Assembly: GCF_900114705.1 (NCBI RefSeq) | Contig: NZ_FOTW01000008.1 | Span: 62,001 to 126,000 of the forward strand | DNA length: 64,000 bases | Direction of reading: 5' to 3' | Source of the DNA: Rugamonas rubra | Lineage (GTDB): Bacteria > Pseudomonadota > Gammaproteobacteria > Burkholderiales > Burkholderiaceae_D | In this document: positions 52,217-60,290 of the stretch, in pieces | Numbering within the stretch: the stretch's first letter is position 1 | How the letters are laid out: every line of letters starts with the position of its first letter | Position numbers and translations under genes: made by a program | Notes under the pieces: generated by a model | The model's input: the letters and a program-made list of their open reading frames with translations, nothing else | The model's database searches: none | What the model was told of the DNA's origin: nothing

Positions 52217-52711
52217 TTACTTCGGAATCGCTGCGAACGGCAGACACAAGGTCAACGGGTCATCAGGGAATGCGGTGAAGCCATATTTCCGGTAGAACGC
52301 GGCAGCCTTTTCATCCTTCGCGTCGACGAATGCAGCGTATCCGCCAACCTCGCCGGCCACGCGTGCCACGCGGTCTATGGCGTGAAAGAGCAAATATTCA
52401 CCGTGGCCTTGGCCTTTGAGGTCTTCCCTAATAGCCAGCCTGGCTAGGGTGAAGCCGGGCACTTCACGAGGCAATCTCTTTGCCATCTGCGGTGGCAATT
52501 CGTCTTTTGGGACCATGCCCCGTACTGCCAGGGAGTAATATCCCATCACTTCTGTTGGTGCAGCATCATCGATTAGAACATAGGTTTTTGAAATGAGCTT
52601 GCGCTGGTGCTGCCCTGCCGTAGCCTGTAAGAACAAGTTCAAGTCATCGTTTCCACAATCAAACTTCGGCACTTGGTGTGTTGGCGCCAGCGGGACGACT
52701 CTCGTTGCCAT
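52217..52711 (-). CDS. GNAT-fold toxin of a TacAT/AtaRT-like module
   Basis: A 164-residue GNAT protein starting MATRVVPLAPTHQVPKFDCG and NDDLNLFLQATAGQHQRKLI. The acetyl-CoA loop is LARLAIREDLKGQGHGEYLL, and the active-site Tyr is in AAAFYRKYGFTAFPDDPLTL. The N-terminal FDCGNDDLNxFL motif is specific to toxins that acetylate aminoacyl-tRNAs (TacT, AtaT, ItaT). It overlaps the end of the DUF1778 antitoxin gene by 53 bases in another frame. Codon use is AT-richer than native genes: likely acquired. Target amino acid cannot be told. Confidence 0.9.
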   Translation of the reverse strand: MATRVVPLAPTHQVPKFDCGNDDLNLFLQATAGQHQRKLISKTYVLIDDAAPTEVMGYYSLAVRGMVPKDELPPQMAKRLPREVPGFTLARLAIREDLKGQGHGEYLLFHAIDRVARVAGEVGGYAAFVDAKDEKAAAFYRKYGFTAFPDDPLTLCLPFAAIPK

Positions 52712-52988
52712 TTTCTATTTCCCTCTGTTTGAATCGCTCAAACGCCCTCACTAGCGCAGCATTTGGTTTTGCTGGTTTATCAAGTAGATTGATGATCATG
52801 GCAGCATCGTTTTTTGAGAAATAGATGATCTTTTCTCGGGCGATAAGCTTTTCGGCTTTCTCAAGAGCAGCTTGAACCATGAACTGGTTCAGTGTCGAGC
52901 CGGTGAGATCGGCGGCCTCCTGCAGCTTGATTGCTACGGTTTGGGGAACCCGGTTAGTAATCCGGTCCCTATTTCCCGGGGTGTTCAT
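52659..52988 (-). CDS. DUF1778 (TacA-like) ribbon-helix-helix antitoxin
   Basis: A 109-residue protein. The N-terminal ribbon-helix-helix (DRITNRVPQTVAIKLQEAAD then LTGSTLNQFMVQAALEKAEK) binds DNA; the C-terminal part (SKNDAAMIINLLDKPAKPNA) wraps around the GNAT toxin. It heads the operon and overlaps the toxin gene. AAAGGTAGGAC before the ATG at 52988 gives AGG-containing ribosome-binding sequence. It should repress its own promoter, with the perfect palindrome at 53066-53100 as a candidate operator. Confidence 0.9.
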   Translation of the reverse strand: MNTPGNRDRITNRVPQTVAIKLQEAADLTGSTLNQFMVQAALEKAEKLIAREKIIYFSKNDAAMIINLLDKPAKPNAALVRAFERFKQREIENGNESRPAGANTPSAEV

Positions 52989-53065
52989 ATGTCCTACCTT
53001 TCTTGTCGGCCCTGCCACGGTATGGCTTCGCCAGCCGAACCAGTGTATGTCCATCGGCGTCAGCC

Positions 53066-53100
53066 CGCAACAGCTGCGTCATTTTGACGCAGCTGTTGCG
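53066..53100. promoter_or_regulatory. Perfect 16-bp inverted repeat upstream of the TacAT-like module
   Basis: CGCAACAGCTGCGTCA (53066-53081), TTT, and its exact reverse complement (53085-53100). It lies 78-112 bases upstream of the antitoxin start and 150 before comEA. No T-run follows, so an operator or structured 5' leader is more likely than a terminator. Confidence 0.55.
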
Positions 53101-53248
53101 GTGCGTGTTGCGTATAGATCGGGGACGATTTGATATGGATACAGTCTTGATCATGTTTTTAAGTCAACCGATCACAGCACCGGGCGTTAAGTTGGTTCAA
53201 GGCGCGACCTTCGCCCTTGCTTTTTCCACCAACCACGGAGATATTGCC

Positions 53249-53710
53249 ATGTTCAAGAAACTACTGCTGGCGCTAGCCACCCTGATCGCCGCGATGAGCT
53301 TCGCCTTCGCCCAGGTCGACGTCAACAAGGCCGACGCGGCCGCGCTGGACAGCATCAAGGGCATCGGCCCGGCCAAATCCAAGGCCATCATCGAGGAACG
53401 CAGCAAGGGAGGCGAATTCAAGGACTGGGCCGATCTGGAAAAACGCGTTAAAGGCCTCGGCGACAAGAGCGCCCTCAAACTGTCCGAGGCCGGCCTGCAA
53501 GTGAACGGCAAGTCGAAGGACGGCGCCGCCGCCAAGCCGGCCGCCGAAAAACCGGCCAAGGCCGGCAAGGGCGAGAAGGTCGAGAAACCGGCCAAGGCCG
53601 ACGCAGCGATGCCGGCCGCGATGCCGCCGGCCGCCGCCACCGCCTCGGTGCCGGCCAAGGGTGCCGCCGCCGACAAGGCCGCCGCCGCCGAGGCGCCGAA
53701 GAAGAAGTAA
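53249..53710 (+). CDS. ComEA-like helix-hairpin-helix DNA-binding protein, exported
   Basis: A 153-residue protein with a signal peptide (MFKKLLLALATLIAAMSFAF AQ), then the ComEA helix-hairpin-helix pair (VDVNKADAAALDSIKGIGPA KSKAII ... FKDWADLEKRVKGLGDKSAL) and a low-complexity Lys/Ala/Pro tail (KPAAEKPAKAGKGEKVEKPA). In naturally competent bacteria ComEA binds incoming DNA in the periplasm; many betaproteobacteria carry such small ComEA proteins. GGAG before the ATG at 53249. It lies between two toxin-antitoxin modules but has native codon bias. Strong terminator downstream. Confidence 0.9.
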   Translation: MFKKLLLALATLIAAMSFAFAQVDVNKADAAALDSIKGIGPAKSKAIIEERSKGGEFKDWADLEKRVKGLGDKSALKLSEAGLQVNGKSKDGAAAKPAAEKPAKAGKGEKVEKPAKADAAMPAAMPPAAATASVPAKGAAADKAAAAEAPKKK

Positions 53711-53753
53711 GCCTACCGCCGTGCCGTGGCCGCCAGGCCACGTCGGCACAAGG

Positions 53754-53785
53754 ACCCGCCGGCGCGAGCCGCGCGGGTTTTTTTT
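53754..53785 (+). terminator. Intrinsic terminator of the comEA-like gene
   Basis: ACCCGC-CGGC-GCGA-GCCG-(C)GCGGGT stem with one bulged C, followed by eight T ending at 53785. Confidence 0.88.
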
Positions 53786-53889
53786 CGCATTCTCCAGCGC
53801 GGTGGAGCTGGCCGCGCCGCTCCTGATCGCGAACATGGCAAGGTGCCTCCATTTGGTGTATCGTCAACTTCATATTGGAGGCATCGATC

Positions 53890-54375
53890 ATGTTTGTGCC
53901 GAAGCAATCGAAGATCGTCGGGCGCGCCGCCGCGCGTCGGCGTCCGCGTCCGCCGGAGCCGTCGCAGAGTTCGTTTGTCGCTCTGGTCCACATGCGACAG
54001 CGCGAAGTCGCCCAGGTCATCGAGTTGATCCGGCGCGGCTTGCCCGCCGCCTTTCTGAAAGAGGCGGGCGACTATTTCAAGTTGCCGACCGCGAAGATCC
54101 GCGTTGTCGCGCGGGTTGCCGAGACCACCGCGTTCACCCTGGCCCGCAAGGCCGCCAACCTGGATGCCGCCGTCTCCGAGCGTATTTGGCGAATGGCCGA
54201 CGTCGCCAATATGGCGTGCGAGGTGTTCGAGGACGAGGAACTGGCCAAGCGCTGGCTGGTCATGCCAAGCCGCATCTTCAGCGATGCCGCGCCGATCGAC
54301 TACCTCGACACCGAGCCTGGCGCCGCTGCCGTGCGCCAGGTCTTGAACGCAATCGCGACCGGCGGCGCCCTGTGA
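53890..54375 (+). CDS. Xre/MbcA/ParS-type antitoxin of a RES module
   Basis: A 161-residue protein with the Xre-like helix-turn-helix (VIELIRRGLPAAFLKEAGDY) and the C-terminal MbcA/ParS toxin-binding domain (ADVANMACEVFEDEELAKRW, LVMPSRIFSDAAPIDYLDTE PGAAAVRQVL). It blocks the active site of the RES toxin encoded immediately downstream. GGAGG at 53876-53880 supports the ATG at 53890; an in-frame TTG at 53875 lies inside that site. The stop overlaps the GTG start of the toxin (GTGA), giving translational coupling. High-GC codon use suggests long residence in this lineage. Confidence 0.92.
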   Translation: MFVPKQSKIVGRAAARRRPRPPEPSQSSFVALVHMRQREVAQVIELIRRGLPAAFLKEAGDYFKLPTAKIRVVARVAETTAFTLARKAANLDAAVSERIWRMADVANMACEVFEDEELAKRWLVMPSRIFSDAAPIDYLDTEPGAAAVRQVLNAIATGGAL

Positions 54376-54836
54376 AATTGTGGCGTATCGCCCGCCGGGC
54401 ATACGCGCTGGATCGCCTGTGTGCCGGCGCGGCGCGCTTTGGCGGGCGCTGGAATCCGCCGAACTTGCCGGCCTTCTACGCCGGCGCCTCGGTGGCGATA
54501 TGCGCCCTGGAAGCGCTGGCGCACCTCGGCTCGCTACCCTTGCCGCCGTTGGTTTTGGTGGCGGTCGAGTTGCCTGACGACGTCTCCGTCTACCGTCCCG
54601 GTCTTGTCGACTTGCCTCTCGATTGGAACGCCATGCCGGTTTCCGCCAGCGCGCAAGCGTTTGGCGGAAACTGGCTCAGCCGTATGGGCGAGTTATGCAT
54701 GGCGGTTCCCTCCGCGCTGCTACCGGAGGAGGGTAACGTCGTCATCAATCCGCTGCATCCCGACTTCGATTTGGTGGCGCTCAGCGTGGTGCGCCCGTTC
54801 AGCTTCGACCGCCGCCTGCTGGGGCCGCGATTCTGA
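54372..54836 (+). CDS. RES domain toxin (NAD+ phosphorylase/hydrolase)
   Basis: A 154-residue RES protein, starting at GTG 54372: KLWRIARRAYALDRLCAGAA RFGGRWNP, then AFYAGASVAICALEALAHLG. The RES residues are in place: Arg/Gly in ARFGGRWNP, Tyr of FYAG, Glu of ALEALAH and a Ser in MAVPSALLPEEGNVVINPLH. RES toxins degrade NAD+ and so stop growth unless bound by the Xre partner. The start overlaps the antitoxin stop by four bases. It is complete and should be active. The product should be kept in check only by the upstream gene. Confidence 0.92.
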   Translation: MKLWRIARRAYALDRLCAGAARFGGRWNPPNLPAFYAGASVAICALEALAHLGSLPLPPLVLVAVELPDDVSVYRPGLVDLPLDWNAMPVSASAQAFGGNWLSRMGELCMAVPSALLPEEGNVVINPLHPDFDLVALSVVRPFSFDRRLLGPRF

Positions 54837-54894
54837 CGCGGCGCCACGCTCGCGTGCGTTCTCGACTGCGGCGCCGCGCCGCCCGCCGCGCCGC

Positions 54895-56661
54895 TCAGCC
54901 GCGCTGCCCGGCCGGCAGGTTGGCCAGGAAGGCGTGGATCTGCGACACCACGGCGGCGCCTTCGCCGACCGCCGCCGCCACCCGCTTGGTCGAGTTGGCG
55001 CGCACGTCGCCGATGGCGAACACGCCCGGCACGCTGGTCTCGAGCGCGGCGCGGGCCGGCAGCTCGGGCGGGTAGACGCCCCGGCTGAAGTTGGCGTGGC
55101 ACTGCGCCTTGGTGACGTCGAAGCCGGTGCGGATGAAGCCCTTGTCGTCGACGTCGACGCCGCAGTCGCCCAGCCAGCCGGTGTTGGGGTCGGCGCCGAT
55201 GAACAGGAAGACGCGGCAGACGTCGGCGTCCTGCTCCTGGCCGCTCAGGCGGTTGCGCCAGCGCACCTGCCGCAGGCCGTCCTCGTCGCCCTCCAGCGCG
55301 ACGATCTCGGTGTGGGTGTGCAGCACGATGTTGCGCGTGGCGGCGATGCGTTCGATCAGGTAGCTCGACATGGTGGCGGCCAGCCCCTCGCCACGGATCA
55401 CCATGTGCACCTTGGCGGCGTGGCCGGACAGGAACACCGCCGCCTGGCCGGCCGAGTTGCCGCCGCCGACCAGGATGACCTCCTCGCTCTTGCACAGCTT
55501 GGCCTCGATCGGCGAGGCCCAGTAGTACACGCCGCGTCCCTCGAACTGCTTCAGGTTGGCCAGCGACGGCCGGCGGTAGCGCGCGCCGCAGGACAGCACC
55601 ACGCTGCGCGCCTTGAGCCGGGTGCCGCTGCCGCACATCTCCACCTGCAGCGGATAGGTGTCGCAGATCAGCCGCGCCGCCGGCGCCGGGATGGCGATCT
55701 CGACGCCGAACTTCTGCGCCTGGACGAAGGCGCGGCCGGCCAGCGCGCGGCCCGACACGCCGGTGGGGAAGCCGAGGTAGTTCTCGATGCGCGCGCTGGC
55801 GGCGGCCTGGCCGCCGTAGGCGCGCGTCTCCAGCGCCAGCACCGACAGGCCCTCGGAGGCGGCGTAGACGGCGGTGGCCAGGCCGGCCGGGCCGGCGCCG
55901 ACGACGATCACGTCCCACACCTTGTTCTCGTCGAGCTCGGGCAGCAGGCCGAGGCAGCGGCCCAGCTCGGCGAGCGATGGGTTCTTCTTGACCACGCCGT
56001 CGGGGCAGACCACCAGCGGCAGCTGGTCGGCCGTCGGCTGGTACAGCGCCATCAGCTCGGCCGCCTGGCTGTCCGTTTGCGGGTCGAGCACGGTGTGCGG
56101 GTGGCCGTTGGCGGCCAAAAAGCTTTGCAGGTGGTGGATGCGGCCGTGGCCGCGCGGGCCGACGATGACCGGGCCGCCCGAGTTGGCCTCGAGCAGGCCG
56201 ACGCGGCGCAGGATCAGGGCGCGCACGATGCGCTCGCCCAGCTCGGCCTCGGCGATGACCAGGGCGCGCAGCGACTCCGAGCTGATCACCAACACCTCGA
56301 CGGCGCCGACGGCGTGGGCGTTGGCCAGCGCCGGCCGGCCCGACAGCTGGGCCACCTCGCCGCCGAACTGGCCGGGGCCGTGCTCGACCACCGGCCAGGT
56401 GTTGCCCAGGCCGTCGAAGCGGGTCACCGCGATGCGGCCCGACAGCACCACCACCAGGCCGAAGGCGGTGCGGCCGGCTTCGAGGATGGGCTCGCCGTCG
56501 GCGAACTGGCGCACTTGGCCGAAGCGGTGCATGCGCTTGATCTCGGCGGCGCCGAGCACGGGGAAGATCTGGTGGCGGCGCGCCTCGATGTTCAGCGTGG
56601 CGGCCGGCACGGCCTCGTCCTGGCCGGCGTCGGGAATGAATTCGATAGGGGGTGTGGCCAT
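54895..56661 (-). CDS. Cyclic-nucleotide-binding domain fused to thioredoxin-reductase-like flavoprotein
   Basis: A 588-residue fusion. Residues about 28-140 form a CNMP-binding domain (FADGEPILEAGRTAFGLVVV LSGRIAV), 160-240 a linking thioredoxin-like module (GPVIVGPRGHGRIHHLQSFL, PLVVCPDGVVKKNPSLAELG), and 250-588 a TrxB-type FAD/NAD domain (VIVVGAGPAGLATAVYAASE, VILVGGGNSAGQAAVFLSGH, GVFAIGDVRANSTKRVAAAV). Where TrxB has its CxxC the sequence is YYWASPIEAKLC, so no redox disulfide: it cannot reduce thioredoxin in the usual way. Substrate unknown, NAD(P)H oxidation regulated by a ligand is likely. ATG at 56661 preferred over a TTG at 56688. Confidence 0.88.
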   Translation of the reverse strand: MATPPIEFIPDAGQDEAVPAATLNIEARRHQIFPVLGAAEIKRMHRFGQVRQFADGEPILEAGRTAFGLVVVLSGRIAVTRFDGLGNTWPVVEHGPGQFGGEVAQLSGRPALANAHAVGAVEVLVISSESLRALVIAEAELGERIVRALILRRVGLLEANSGGPVIVGPRGHGRIHHLQSFLAANGHPHTVLDPQTDSQAAELMALYQPTADQLPLVVCPDGVVKKNPSLAELGRCLGLLPELDENKVWDVIVVGAGPAGLATAVYAASEGLSVLALETRAYGGQAAASARIENYLGFPTGVSGRALAGRAFVQAQKFGVEIAIPAPAARLICDTYPLQVEMCGSGTRLKARSVVLSCGARYRRPSLANLKQFEGRGVYYWASPIEAKLCKSEEVILVGGGNSAGQAAVFLSGHAAKVHMVIRGEGLAATMSSYLIERIAATRNIVLHTHTEIVALEGDEDGLRQVRWRNRLSGQEQDADVCRVFLFIGADPNTGWLGDCGVDVDDKGFIRTGFDVTKAQCHANFSRGVYPPELPARAALETSVPGVFAIGDVRANSTKRVAAAVGEGAAVVSQIHAFLANLPAGQRG

Positions 56662-56762
56662 GGTCGTTTCGGGGAAATGGGGTTGCAAAGATATAGGCAG
56701 TCTAGCGCAAGCGGCAGCACCTTGCTGCTACAATCGTTGTTCCACTTTTTACACGGTTTCGC

Positions 56763-57311
56763 ATGTCCGCGCACTCTGCCATTCGGCCTGTAGTCGAGGC
56801 CGACCTCGACGCCTTCTTCGCCTATTTGAACGAGCATCTGCAGGACAACGGCCGCGACGGCGCGGCGCTGTTCCAGCCGATGCCGCGCGGCCAGTCCCGC
56901 TTTGCGCCCGACAAGGAGGCGGCCTTCCGCGCCGCACTGGCGTTGCCGCTGGACCAGCCCGGTTGGCGCCGCGCCTGGGTCGCCACCGGCGCCAACGGCA
57001 TCCAGGGCCATGTCGACCTGCGCGCCCGGCCCGACGGCGGCGCCGCCCACCGCGCCCTGCTCGGCATGGGCGTGCACCGCGCCTTCCGCCGCCTGGGCCT
57101 GGGCCGCGACCTGGTCGAGGCGGCGCTGGCCTGGGCCGGCGGCCAGGCGCAGCTGGACTGGGTCGACCTCGAGATGCTGTCGGCCAACGCGCCGGCGCGC
57201 CAGTTGTACCTGCGCTGCGGCTTCGAGCAGAGCGGCGAGATCGCCGACATGTTCCGCATCGATGGCGAACGCTTGGCGTACTCCTTCATGCATTTCCGCC
57301 TGCCGCGCTGA
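56763..57311 (+). CDS. GNAT family N-acetyltransferase
   Basis: A 182-residue GNAT protein starting MSAHSAIRPVVEADLDAFFA. The acetyl-CoA site is ALLGMGVHRAFRRLGLGRDL VEAALAW, and the C-terminal strands are WVDLEMLSANAPARQLYLRC GFEQSGEIADMF. It resembles RimI/RimL-type acetyltransferases, but the substrate (amino acid, amine, protein or drug) cannot be inferred. It is divergent from the flavoprotein gene, 100 bases apart, and followed by cysM. No partner antitoxin is present, so a toxin role is unlikely. Confidence 0.88.
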   Translation: MSAHSAIRPVVEADLDAFFAYLNEHLQDNGRDGAALFQPMPRGQSRFAPDKEAAFRAALALPLDQPGWRRAWVATGANGIQGHVDLRARPDGGAAHRALLGMGVHRAFRRLGLGRDLVEAALAWAGGQAQLDWVDLEMLSANAPARQLYLRCGFEQSGEIADMFRIDGERLAYSFMHFRLPR

Positions 57312-57387
57312 GCCGGCGGCCTCGGCCGCACGCGGCGCCCCGTCTGGGATTAAAATAGTCGTTTTGCAGAATTCGGAAGAAGATTAG

Positions 57388-58293
57388 ATGATGGCCTACA
57401 AGACTCTGGAAGACACGATCGGCAACACGCCGCTGGTGCAGCTGACCCGCCTGCCGGGCGCCGACGCGGCGGCGCGCCACAACATCATCCTCGGCAAGAT
57501 GGAGGGCGACAACCCGGCCGGCTCGGTCAAGGACCGCGCCGCCATGTCCATGCTCAAGCGGGCCGAGGAGCGCGGCGACATCAAGCCGGGCGACACCCTG
57601 ATCGAGGCCACCAGCGGCAACACCGGCATCGCCCTGGCGATGGCGGCGGCGCTGCGCGGCTACAAGATGCTGCTGTTGATGCCGGAAAACCTGAGCATCG
57701 AACGGCGCCAGAGCATGGCCGCCTACGGCGCGCAGATCATGCTCACGCCGCGCACCGGCGGCATGGAATACGCCCGCGACATGGCCGAGCAGCTGCAAAA
57801 GGACGGCAAGGGCATCATCCTCGACCAGTTCGGCAACTTCGACAACTCGCGCGCCCACTACGAGGGCACCGGCCCGGAGATCTGGCGCGACACCGGCGGC
57901 CGCGTCACCCACTTCGTCTCGGCGATGGGCACCACCGGCACCATCATGGGCGTGTCGCAATATTTGAAGGAGCAGAATCCGGCGGTGCAGATCGTCGGCG
58001 CGCAGCCGGAGGAGGGTTCGCAGATCCCCGGCATCCGCAAATGGCCGGAGGCCTACCTGCCGAAAATCTACGACAAGGCGCGGGTCGACCAGATCGAATA
58101 CGTGACGCAGGCGGCGGCCGAGCAAATGGCGCGCCGCATGGCGGCCGAAGAGGGGATTTTCTGTGGCATCTCGGCGGCGGGCGCCTGCGAGATCGCGCTG
58201 CGCCTGTCGCAAACGGTGGAGAACGCGACTATCGTGTTCATCGTTTGCGATCGCGGCGACCGCTATTTGTCCACCGGGGTGTTCCCGGCCTGA
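57388..58293 (+). CDS. cysM: Cysteine synthase B
   Basis: A 301-residue PLP enzyme making cysteine from O-acetylserine and sulfide or thiosulfate. Lys48 in PAGSVKDRAAMSMLKRAEER binds PLP; EATSGNTGIALAMAAALRGY binds the substrate carboxylate; GTTGTIMGVSQYL binds the PLP phosphate. EEGSQIPGIRKWPEAYLP is the CysM-type segment, distinguishing it from CysK. GGAAGAAG just before the ATG pair supports the start. In related genomes cysM follows hldE-hldD; here about 5 kb of other genes lies between. Likely monocistronic. Confidence 0.95.
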   Translation: MMAYKTLEDTIGNTPLVQLTRLPGADAAARHNIILGKMEGDNPAGSVKDRAAMSMLKRAEERGDIKPGDTLIEATSGNTGIALAMAAALRGYKMLLLMPENLSIERRQSMAAYGAQIMLTPRTGGMEYARDMAEQLQKDGKGIILDQFGNFDNSRAHYEGTGPEIWRDTGGRVTHFVSAMGTTGTIMGVSQYLKEQNPAVQIVGAQPEEGSQIPGIRKWPEAYLPKIYDKARVDQIEYVTQAAAEQMARRMAAEEGIFCGISAAGACEIALRLSQTVENATIVFIVCDRGDRYLSTGVFPA

Positions 58294-58364
58294 CGTCATG
58301 CAATAGTGCTTCCCTCTCCCCCTCGTGAGGGGAGGGAGTGCCAGAGTCTGGCAACCGGCAGGGA

Positions 58365-58697
58365 TCAGCCCTGGCCTGGTTCGCCTTCTTTAGGTTTGAA
58401 CTGCTTGTCGCTGATGCGGAACTTGTTGCGGCGGTCGCCCATCAAGTAGCGCAGGTCGCGAATGCTGAGGTCGCTGACCTCGTGCATGCGGATCAGCAGC
58501 GAGGCGCCGACCGGCAAGCGGTGGTGGCGGATCTTGCTGATGACCGGTGGCGCCACTTCCAATGCGCGCGACAGCGCGGCATCGTTTTTCAGGCGCAGGT
58601 TTTCGATTAGCGTGTCCAGCAACCGGTTAGGGTTGTACTGCAACAGATCATCGCCATCCGACTCGTTGTTCATATCAATGCCGACTTGGTTTGTCAT
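58365..58697 (-). CDS. Conserved small helix-turn-helix protein
   Basis: A 110-residue protein. After an acidic N-terminus (MTNQVGIDMNNESDGDD), the core LLDTLIENLRLKNDAALSRA LEVAPPVISKIRHHRLPVGA looks like a Cro/C1-type helix-turn-helix, followed by SLLIRMHEVSDLSIRDLRYL MGDRRNKFR. I recall this core as strongly conserved in betaproteobacteria, without known function. AAGGAA lies about 11 bases before the ATG at 58697; an upstream in-frame ATG at 58745 is less likely. Faces a long AT-rich upstream region, suggesting tight control. Probably a DNA-binding regulator. Confidence 0.8.
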   Translation of the reverse strand: MTNQVGIDMNNESDGDDLLQYNPNRLLDTLIENLRLKNDAALSRALEVAPPVISKIRHHRLPVGASLLIRMHEVSDLSIRDLRYLMGDRRNKFRISDKQFKPKEGEPGQG

Positions 58698-59123
58698 GAT
58701 TTCGTTTGTTCCTTCTGTAAAGTTGTCCTGCAAAGTAAAAAACACTCGGAGCTCGCTGCTGCGTTAATGTTCATCCTTCACTAAGGAACGAATTCACACA
58801 CGGACGGATTCCGGGATAACAAGATTCATAATATATACACAATTGTACAGCAGCACGCAATCTAATACTCATAAGCAATAAAAAAATGTCTTGAGTGCGC
58901 GCGCTCGTTGTCCTTATGCAACATTGTGTGAGAATTATACACGGTTTGCTATGTTAAGCTGCGTGGCGCAAGTGTTTTATTGAATCCATAAAGTTAATTA
59001 TAAGATAATTCCGCCGAAGTTGCTGCATGAAATGAATTTCTTTCGAGCATACCGGTGATGTTGCAAATGGTAAAGTAAAAGATACCTTCTGCAACTTTCG
59101 CCGGCAAGCCTCTTTACGCTTCC
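58698..59123. other. AT-rich intergenic region
   Basis: About 425 bases at clearly lower GC than anything nearby, with many A/T tracts (for example AATAAAAAAATG near 58880 and TTAATTATAAGATAAT near 59000). No gene with a ribosome-binding site or coding bias is visible on either strand. It holds the promoter of the minus-strand HTH gene and the 3' flank of mltB. Such islands are typical sites for H-NS or IHF binding or may hide a small RNA, but I see no specific RNA structure. Confidence 0.5.
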
Positions 59124-60290
59124 TTACATCTCGCCGCCGCGCGACAGCTTCGCCGCCCGCCCCAGCTCGACCACCGACATGGCGTAGAAATAGCTGCGGT
59201 TGTATTGCGTGATGGCGAAGAAGTTGTTGGTCGCCAGCCAATATTCGGTCGCCTCGGCGCCGTTCTGCAAGTCCACCAGACCATAGCGCACCCCGGCCGG
59301 CAAGGCCGATGTGGTGGCGACGCCGGCCGCCGTCAAGTCCGGCGCGAGGAAATTCGCGCTCAAGCCCCGGCCCAGCAGCGGTTCCCAGCTGCGGTTGGGC
59401 GAGACCTGGGCGGCGATCACCAGCGGCCCCGGCGTGTCGCGCTGCCAGCCGTGCGCCACCAGGAAGGCGGCGACGCTGCCGATGGCGTCGTTGCTCGAGT
59501 TGAGCAGGTCGATACGGCCGTCGCCGTCGAAGTCGACGGCGTATTTCAAGATGCTGCTGGGCATGAACTGCGGCATGCCGACGGCGCCGGCGTAGGAGCC
59601 GCGCAGCTGCAGCGGGTCGACCCCGTTCTGCCGGGCGTACAGCAGGGCGGCCTCGAGTTCGCTACGGAAGAAGGCCATGCGCTCGAGGCGCGCCGGCGCC
59701 TCCGGATAGGCGAAGGCCAGCGTGGTCAGCGCGTCGAGCACGCGGAAGCGGCCGGTGTTGCGGCCGTAGACGGTCTCGACGCCGATGATGCCGACCAGGA
59801 TCTCGGCCGGCACGCCGTACAGCGCCTCGGCGCGCGCCAGCGTCTCGCGGTTCTCGTTCCAAAACTTGACGCCGGCGTCGATGCGCACCGGCTCGACGGT
59901 CAGCCGGCTGTAGGCCTGCCAGTTCTTCGGCTTGCCCGGTGGCGCCGGCTTGATCAGCTGCACCGCCGACTCGACGTAGCGCACCTGGCCCAGCAGCGCC
60001 TCCAGTTCGGCGCGCTGGAAGCCGTTCTTATCGACCAGGCCGTCGATAAACAGGCGCACCTCCTTCCACTGGCCGAAGTTGACGAACTCGCCGTTGTAGT
60101 CGATCGGCGGCGGGCCTTTCTTTTGCTTGGCCTTGGCCTCGGCCTTGGCCTTGCTCTGTTTGCTGGGCGGCAGCTTGTAGCCGTACTGGTCGACCGCCAG
60201 CGCCTGGCTGAACGGGGCGGCCGCCAGCAACAAGGCCAGCAGGTGGCGGGGACGGAGGGGGAGGTGGCGCAGTAGGGAAGTCATCGGCAT
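59124..60290 (-). CDS. Lytic murein transglycosylase, MltB family
   Basis: A 388-residue periplasmic enzyme. It has a signal peptide (LLALLLAAAPFSQALA), a Lys/Ala-rich linker (SKQSKAKAEAKAKQKKGPPP), then the MltB domain with catalytic Glu172 in GIIGVETVYGRNTG and the motifs SYAGAVGMPQFMPSSILKYA VDFDGDGR. It cleaves peptidoglycan glycan strands to 1,6-anhydro-MurNAc ends. No lipobox is present, so it is a soluble form. The start overlaps the tgpA stop by ten bases with no Shine-Dalgarno, so it is translated by coupling as the last gene of the moxR operon. An ATG at 60284 is an alternative. Confidence 0.93.
   Translation of the reverse strand: MPMTSLLRHLPLRPRHLLALLLAAAPFSQALAVDQYGYKLPPSKQSKAKAEAKAKQKKGPPPIDYNGEFVNFGQWKEVRLFIDGLVDKNGFQRAELEALLGQVRYVESAVQLIKPAPPGKPKNWQAYSRLTVEPVRIDAGVKFWNENRETLARAEALYGVPAEILVGIIGVETVYGRNTGRFRVLDALTTLAFAYPEAPARLERMAFFRSELEAALLYARQNGVDPLQLRGSYAGAVGMPQFMPSSILKYAVDFDGDGRIDLLNSSNDAIGSVAAFLVAHGWQRDTPGPLVIAAQVSPNRSWEPLLGRGLSANFLAPDLTAAGVATTSALPAGVRYGLVDLQNGAEATEYWLATNNFFAITQYNRSYFYAMSVVELGRAAKLSRGGEM

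Noticed and set aside
56763..57311. GNAT protein considered as a toxin of a toxin-antitoxin pair
   Set aside because: No DUF1778 or other antitoxin gene adjoins it and it lacks the N-terminal FDCGNDDLNxFL motif seen in the real toxin at 52217-52711.
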